Assembly: GCA_037178855.1 (NCBI GenBank)
Contig: JASJZC010000001.1
Span: forward strand, 3,968,001 to 4,032,000
Direction of reading: 5' to 3'
From: Oscheius sp. JU75
Lineage: Eukaryota; Nematoda; Chromadorea; Rhabditida; Rhabditidae
Length of the DNA stretch: 64,000 bases
Shown: positions 58,160 through 64,000 of the stretch, piece after piece
Position numbering within the stretch: the first letter of the stretch is position 1
Layout of the letters: each line of letters opens with the position of its first letter
Notes under the pieces: generated by a model
Told to the model about the DNA's origin: nothing
The model's input: the letters and a program-made list of their open reading frames with translations, nothing else
Databases searched by the model: none
Program-made: the position numbers and the translations under genes

Positions 58160-59135
58160 CTGTTCACAGAGGGATACTGGCAAAAAGCCGCAACAATCAG
58201 ACTAGAAACGCGAATTGCGTGTTTTCCGAAGATTCATTGCCAATTGGACTGGCTTTTCTAGAGCTCTTCTGAAGTTTTAAAGCCACTGTAGGTGAAAACT
58301 ATGGTTTGGAAACACTTGCCTTGGCGACATAGATAGCTAGGGTTACAAACATTTTTATTGAATTGTTTTGCATTGCTCATGATTACAGGCTTTTTTTGTT
58401 GGCCGGTTTTTGATTTACGGTGGAAGGAAACTGAGACATAGTTGTCGCGTTTCATTTACTGTAGATTTGACCGAAAAAGCGGAATCACGTCGTTGAGGAT
58501 CATGCATGGTCATTCCAGATTAGATTTCTCTTTGGAAACTGACCTTTGAATGGAAGAGGACATGCGATCGGGTCCAAACGGAAATCATGGAAGAGTTAAA
58601 AATAGTATACAGGATGTCAAGAACAAAACAGTGGTGAAATATCTATCTCCTTCTCCCGAATTGCCCTCATAACAATGGCTACACGTTGGTAATTACCTCT
58701 GTTACCCTGTCCGAACACTCATTGTACACAGACTGATCTTGCTGAGAAGCAGCTACTTACCCTTCCTTCCTGAATTCTACAATCCGGTTGCAAGTGCAAT
58801 TTGCCGTCTGTCTTTCTTACAGACAGATTGGCAGAATAAGAACTTTGGGGGATAATTGGACTGGACCTGGTCTCACGACTTTGGAGATCGATTTGTGAGT
58901 CTTTGCTTATCCAGTTTGTTTTTCCGGATCGAGTCAAACGACCTCGTCTACATTCAAAGGCCTCCTGGAGATCCGCAATTTGCATCAGATGCCGGTCACT
59001 ACAACAGGATCCGAAGTGCAGGCCATTATACATTAGAATGCCGACGGCGAGTTTTTGACCGCCGGCGGCACACAAAGCCCACCTTCAAGTTAAGGCTCGT
59101 TTATCCGCGACGGAACGGGGGGCGGACCGGGACTG
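58160..59135. other. Intergenic, nothing firmly supported
   Basis: Two opposing frames near 58719-59146 are open, but neither has a domain. The plus frame ends in a basic, arginine-rich stretch, the minus frame is mixed. The promoter of the peptide gene at 59204 should lie at the right edge (a weak TTAAG at 59143-59147). Confidence 0.35.
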
Positions 59136-59203
59136 ACTGTACTTAAGCCGAGGCTGTGGATGGCAGAGACACAGCTGACTCGTCTCCAGCCTCCTCTGTC
59201 GAA

Positions 59204-59423
59204 ATGATTGCCGCTCAAATCAAGGCTGTAAGTCTTCTATTCCAGACCTTAAAGCTCAACGCACTCGCTCAACAGACTCACTCTTTCCCTTTCAACTCCC
59301 TGTTTCCAGCTTCTTCTCGTTGCTTGCATCCTACTTCTGGCCGGCCAGACCTACGCTTGTCTCGGAGGACAGGGCGGCGGATGCTGTGGACAGCCTCAGT
59401 GTCCAACCCCTTGTGGAAAGTAA
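59204..59423 (+). CDS. Tiny secreted cysteine-rich peptide (CC-C-C type), copy 2
   Basis: Two exons: 59204-59227 and 59310-59423, with an 82-nt phase-0 intron. The precursor is about 45 residues. MIAAQIKA leads into a hydrophobic leader (LLLVACILLLAGQTYA) and a mature part that opens CLGGQGGG, continues CCGQPQCPTPC and ends GK. As in the paralogue at 43963, there are five cysteines, the core spacing is CC-x4-C-x3-C, and the chain ends in Gly-Lys. Between the copies the leaders and intron sequences have diverged while CLGG, CCGQP and PCGK are kept, which argues for selection on the mature peptide. Function unknown. AATAAA lies about 50 bases downstream. Confidence 0.75.
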
Positions 59424-59474
59424 AATATCCGGATTCTACGAAACTGTATTTATTCCCGACGTACTGTATCCCGG

Positions 59475-59480
59475 CAATAA
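59475..59480 (+). promoter_or_regulatory. Poly(A) signal of peptide copy 2
   Basis: AATAAA (from about 59475) lies about 50 bases after the stop at 59423. Confidence 0.5.
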
Positions 59481-59645
59481 ACGTATTTTATTATAATTGT
59501 TCGTTGAAATAGCATAATTCAAAAACTTCGGCTATCGAGCTAGTTCACAGACGACACCACCTACACCTGCTGTACTGATCTTAGCGCCTTATCTAAATCT
59601 GATCATCTGTCGCTATGATCTGTTTTTCCAGAAAAAGGTAGACGG

Positions 59646-59742
59646 TATTTAGATAGGGATGTCTTAATTTAAGACTTACGATGTCTTAATTTAAGACTTA
59701 CGCAAAGTATTTAGATAGGGATGTCTTAATTTAAGACTTACG
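59646..59742 (+). repeat. Short tandem repeat with internal near-palindrome
   Basis: The unit GTATTTAGATAGGGATGTCT, continuing TAATTTAAGACTTACG, occurs twice, with an extra half unit (GATGTCTTAATTTAAGACTT) between. GTCTTAATTTAAGAC is nearly self-complementary. A partial copy (GTATTTAGGCATGGATGTCT then TAAT) occurs at about 61179-61202. Confidence 0.85.
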
Positions 59743-60763
59743 GACAAATCGTGGGTAGACACTCGCAGTAACTAGTGAAAAAGAAAGAAGCAGTGTGAGT
59801 TATGAAACTAGTTCCGAAAAAGTTCTGTTCTGCTTAGGAGTCCGATGCAAGATATAACCGTCGGAGTTTTTTTTATAGGCGTCCGAACATGGTGTTTTAG
59901 GCGAACAGGGACAAATTGTGACTCACAGTTGCAATTCGAGATATATCCCAAAATCCCAAGTCCTTGAAACTTCACTCAGAACGTGTCTCAAGAGGGTTAA
60001 CTCCGACTCCATACATTTGGCTTAGGCTTAGTGTCGCTACGTTCCATAACTTGGAACTTTGTCTGCATACCACCCGCCTCAAGAGATTGGCTGTTTAATA
60101 CCCGCAGGCAGACATATACAAATGCAATCTCTGGAGCTGCCTATCTCTTGATCAGCCGACCAATTCCGCTAACTAAATGAAGAGGATAGCAAAAATCACC
60201 GTATTCCTCCTTCAAAGACAAAAGCGGCATTTGAACTTGACGCCAAGTTCTATAGGCTTGAAAGTCAAAGATAGCTCATGACATGTCAATTTGCTCGCTT
60301 ATAATTGTGCTCACTTGGACGTTTGCTGCTACTCCGGAAGGCTGCTCACTCTTCACTTCTATCCAGGTCGCGTTAATTTTTCTTTCTAGTAGTCCACCCG
60401 AACCAATTCTTTTACTCTCTCATTTCTTATTTTGAAGTAGTCTACCCAAAACTATTCTTTCGCACTGAGTTTCTTGCTCCTTTTCTTTTGTCTCGAGACT
60501 AGGATCTGGGCTAGTCCCGAGCAACCCAGGTCTGAACACTCTTAGCTTGAGAGCTTTTTTTCTAACCCGTTTCCTTGAAACTTGACCTGTCATGACAGTT
60601 CGAAACCTGTCACTCAAGTATTAAAGACTGAGAGTGGTGTCTTGAGATGAGAGAATCGAAGTGGGAGAGTTCTAAAACAAGTAGTCTACCCAACGTTGAA
60701 ACTCCTCTTCCAAATTGTTATTCCTTCTGCGCTTTTTCAGGTTGCTGAAGTTCGGAAGTGTCT

Positions 60764-60937
60764 ATGAACCGTGAAGCCTGCCGTTCAATTGACTATGCAA
60801 TAAGAGTGGACGAAGCAAAAGAGACCTATCAAGCCGGATCGTATGAAGAGACAAGTGATGGAGTAGCCGATACTCAAAATGAATTTGCAACAGAACAGGA
60901 TGAATCTTATTTGATTATACTAGAACGACAATTGTAA
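60764..60937 (+). other. Possible small acidic protein, 57 codons
   Basis: After CGCTTTTTCAG and a 23-base leader, an ATG opens a 57-codon frame with a protein-like, acidic composition (RVDEAKETYQAGSYEETSDG, then QNEFATEQDES) ending ERQL. No signal peptide, no domain. The acceptor just upstream would suit a spliced leader. It could equally be a chance frame. Confidence 0.25.
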
Positions 60938-60939
60938 GC

Positions 60940-62420
60940 TGAAACGTTGCTACAGGTGGATATCTTGAGGTTAGTTCTTATTACAACTGTTTCTACTAAA
61001 TCTCACTAGATGAGTTGTCGGTGTTTTGCATAAGTTTCCACTTTTTAAAGACCTGCGTTTCTCTCTTACAAAATTTTCGTTTGACGATTGTTATCTATAA
61101 ACCAGAACCACTTGTTTCCAACTTATTCTTCCTCATATCCTTCCGTTCAAACCCGAAAGTCGAGAGTCCCGTCAAAGTATTTAGGCATGGATGTCTTAAT
61201 GAGCCGCAGGACACATGTCGTAACTTGAGCCGCTCCTGGCATGCCTCGAATTCCACGCCTCCTAGGCTGTAAAACAGACTTTCTGTCCAGATTTGTGAGG
61301 AAAAAAGAACTGGGAATGTTAATGATGTCTCGCTCTCCGGGCCGACGAGGCGCCACAGAGATTTATGACTGTGCTACTTGCTAGGGAACTTGAGAGACTT
61401 CCGCAGTGTACCTAGTCGAAGAACGGCTCCTCTTTTATAGAGACAGAAATAAGAAGAGGTAACTGAACAGAGAGTAAGACTATTTGATGTGAGTCCAATC
61501 CACTACCTCTCCTTTCCGCTCTCGTGAAGACGAAAATTCTTCACCAAAACGACTGGGACATCTGTCTCCGACATCTGTTTCCTTGCTATCTTGTGGTATC
61601 TTCCGACCGACAGTCTCACTCTGTTACGGTCTGCCTTCTAGCTGAAGACTCAAATCGCGCTTCCAAGAGGTTCTTCTGCCCGCGCACAAATCTTCGCCGC
61701 CTGAGGTGCAGGACCCTCCTCGTTCGGACGACACCCTCGAAAGGGACCACTGGGCCACAGAGGGCGGTCCTCTCATTCTCAGGAGAAAGAGAACAGCTGA
61801 TGTGTCCTCTCCCCACTTCCCGCCCCCGAAGCTCTAGCGATCAATGCCTCGGGCGGCGCTGCTTTTTGCGCTTTATTCTTCACTTTCGCCTAGGGGTAAA
61901 ACTTTTCCAGTTGGTTTTGTTTTCGTCGCCCGTACGAGCTCAGCAGGCTTCTTTTGCATTAGAGAGTGTGAGTGCGTGCAGGCGACAGGGGAGTCTTCAT
62001 CGTGAGATAATGTAATAGTGTCCGCGAACGACAAAGGTACGGATGTGTGTGGATCAAATTTCTAAAAGACCAAGTTTTCTTCCCGAAATTCCGTGACTCC
62101 GAGTGTTTCTAGGCAACTTCAGGCGTCTTAATCAACGACAAAGGAGTCTCTTTCCTCTATTCCAGCCTCTGCTCTGTTACTGTATTACCTATGTCCTCTC
62201 CCATTTGTTGTCTCAATTCTCATGCTCTCTCCTACCCCATGTTTCATCTACAAAGATTCTCCTCCAGAATCTAAATCTCTGAGCTTGACAAAGTAGACAA
62301 ACATGCCACCGATATTTCACGCTCATTCTTATCGCTCTCTGCCATCGGTCAACATATGACCCCCAAGCTTCCATTCTTCCTCTTTTTCCTCCTTTCACTA
62401 CTGTTTTCAATCTGCATGAT
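60940..62420. other. Intergenic, nothing supported
   Basis: A 163-codon frame at 61524-62015 (+) has no domain or signal peptide and overlaps an open frame on the other strand. Upstream sequence of the GRDP-like gene lies at the right end. Confidence 0.4.
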
Positions 62421-62444
62421 GTAGATTTCAGTCAAAGAACCTGG

Positions 62445-64000
62445 ATGGGCTCAACTGCTCCGCCGGACTATGCGGCGGCAACGCAGCTGCGTTCCACGGC
62501 TCAGCAGATGAGTGCTGGAATCAGCGTAGATCTCGTCGTGGCAGCCCAGGTAATTTGCTCGGCTTGATTTATGGCTTGTTTACACGAGAAGGTGTTTTTG
62601 AAATGCGTCCTTTGACTGCAAGTCGAATGGCTCTATCATTGTGGAGCGATCTAAATGACCGAGGCGGATACTGTACTACTTGGATACAGGCCCGGATCCT
62701 CTAATCATGGCTTGAGAGCATGTTTCAGATCTTTACCTATTGTCTTCGAGTAGAAATCACAGTTTGACCCCAAAATAAGTAGATGGAAAGTCACCAAAAA
62801 CCCAAAACATCATCCTTTCAATTCCAAAGCCATTCTATTAGGTCTCCCAGGTCCCAGGAATCCATTTTAGGTAGGGAAGAGAACAAATCAGTCTGAGCGT
62901 TCCTCTTCTCATTGCTATTCGTCTTGCTAAAGACGGAAAGTTGGTCGTTCGGAGCCGTAGCCGCCGGGCACAATTAGGCGGGAGACGAAGTCAATTTTGC
63001 GTGAGGAGTGTGAGGTTAACAAGGCTGTCGCTCCCCCTAAAAAACTTAAAGAGTGAAAAACAAGGAAAGTTTTCAGAGGGAGGCGAACTTTCTTCGAATG
63101 ATCGACCGAAAGGCACCACTGCTCTACGAGCCCGACGTCGTTTCGACGGCCATTCGACGCTACGAGACCTTCTGGCTTCCGATGCAGGTAATAAATTCGA
63201 GTCTCTCCAACTTTACAAAAAAATAGCCTTTGATCCCAATTTCTGCCACTCTTAGCTAGTTTACACGGCTGATGGCACAACTAAAGTCAGCGAGTAAACA
63301 TTCTGTCCAATATGGACTTCCTCCTCCCCTAAGAGATTTCGAGAAAATATACAAAGAATATCAGAAATTTCTATTTTGCCTGCTAAAACAATTTTTTTTC
63401 AGGCCCGAAACCCCGACCCGAATGTGATTCCTCCATTGGACGTCCACTGGATTTGGCATACACACATGCTGTGTCCAACGAGCTATCAGGATGTAAGAGC
63501 AATTTTTGGTGTCCGAGATCTTCTGAACTCTTTGTGGACCCTCTCTCCGCCTCAAACCAAATCGAATTGGCGCCTTTATATAAGAGAGTGAGGGGCGTGG
63601 GAGGGCCAAGGGACCCCTCCTTACTCATCGCTTATGTTAATGAGAAGGAGAGCGGAAAGAGGCATTCTTTGGGAACGGACAAGAATAATGGAGAGGGCGA
63701 GAGCGGGATTGAAAGTTCAGACATCGAAGCTAGGAGTACAAGTGTTCGAAGGCTGACTGTGAGAGATCGGACTGGGCTGTTGAAAACTGGAGGGTATGAG
63801 AGATAGAGAAAGTGTACCAGTGTTGGTATAAACTCCAGTTTCAGGACTGTGAACGTCTGGTCGGTCGCGTCATTGACCATCGTCTTCTTTCCTCGGACGA
63901 AATCCAGAAGAGGTATCTCCTTCCAAACCTCTTCTCACAATCGTTCCAGATACGAAGCCTCGGTCCGAGCATGGGATGCATACTGCTCAAACGAACCGTA
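62445..64000 (+). CDS. Glycine-rich-domain-containing protein (GRDP-like), 3' partial
   Basis: Exons: 62445-62549, 63077-63187, 63403-63492, 63845-63912 and 63950 to the window end. The start gives MGSTAPPDYAAATQL and then the family hallmark VDLVAAAQ. It is followed by REANFLRMIDRKAPLLYEPD, TAIRRYETFWLPMQ, then the diagnostic block PPLDVHWIWHTHMLCPTSYQ, then DCERLVGRVIDHRLLS and YEASVRAWDAYCSNEP. This order is that of the glycine-rich-domain (DUF1399) proteins found in plants, fungi and nematodes. Molecular role is poorly known; the conserved WxxHxH suggests a metal or catalytic site, which is inference. The ATG follows GATTTCAG at 62424-62431, a likely intron or spliced-leader acceptor. The rest of the gene is beyond the window. 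Confidence 0.82.

Noticed and set aside
61524-62015. 163-codon plus frame
   Set aside because: Composition mixed and basic, no domain or signal peptide, and an opposing open frame.
1-64000. CRISPR arrays, bacterial operons, viral genes, rRNA genes
   Set aside because: None seen; the repeats found are tandem or transposon-derived and gene structure is eukaryotic.

Overview
The window is animal nuclear DNA and most likely nematode. Genes are split by very short introns (mostly 30-50 nt) with GT...(T)TTCAG-type boundaries. One protein carries a DB module, a nematode cysteine domain. Several small secreted proteins are of nematode type, and two genes have an acceptor-like TTTCAG just before the start codon, as expected for spliced-leader trans-splicing. 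Acceptors are looser (ATTAG, ACCCAG, TCTAG) than in Caenorhabditis. There is no CRISPR array and no bacterial-style operon.

Layout. 45-1168 (+): 3' part of an Eyes-absent (EYA) protein. 2021-3035 (-): secreted DB-module protein. 3709-4249 (-): tRNA-Lys(UUU) split by a 467-bp inverted-repeat element. 4.25-11.5 kb: gene-poor. 11.5-17.9 kb (-): a compact, same-strand set of three genes, namely a GLD-2/Cid1-type nucleotidyltransferase, a TUG/ASPL-type UBX protein and a cys-loop ion-channel subunit. 18.9-19.5 kb (-): small type I membrane protein. 19.7-20.6 kb: exon-like pieces around a second inverted-repeat element. 21-23.2 kb: cluster of Helitron-like copies. 26.3-27.6 kb (-): class A GPCR. 29.3-39.0 kb: mostly gene-poor. 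39.0-39.9 kb (+): secreted protein of unknown function. 40.4-43.3 kb (+): two-pore-domain (TWK) potassium channel. 43.96-44.15 and 59.2-59.4 kb (+): two paralogous tiny cysteine-rich secreted peptides. 44.95-45.23 kb (-): another small secreted protein. 46.3-47.1 kb: divergent pair of intronless, possibly paralogous helical proteins. 48.3-49.2 kb (-): cysteine-rich single-pass membrane protein. 51.4-54.0 kb (-): SLC35F-type transporter. 55.2-58.15 kb (-): tandemly duplicated, decaying multi-pass membrane gene, one copy holding a Helitron. 62.4-64.0 kb (+): glycine-rich-domain (GRDP-like) protein that runs off the window.

The genes do not form a pathway. Functionally related members are the membrane-signalling genes (cys-loop channel, GPCR, TWK channel). 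The most notable observations are an EYA whose phosphatase motifs are substituted, a tRNA gene split by a transposon, a Helitron family with good termini at six or more sites, and the paralogous CC-C-C peptides. All exon structures were read by eye from frame and splice sites without transcript data. First exons are the least certain.
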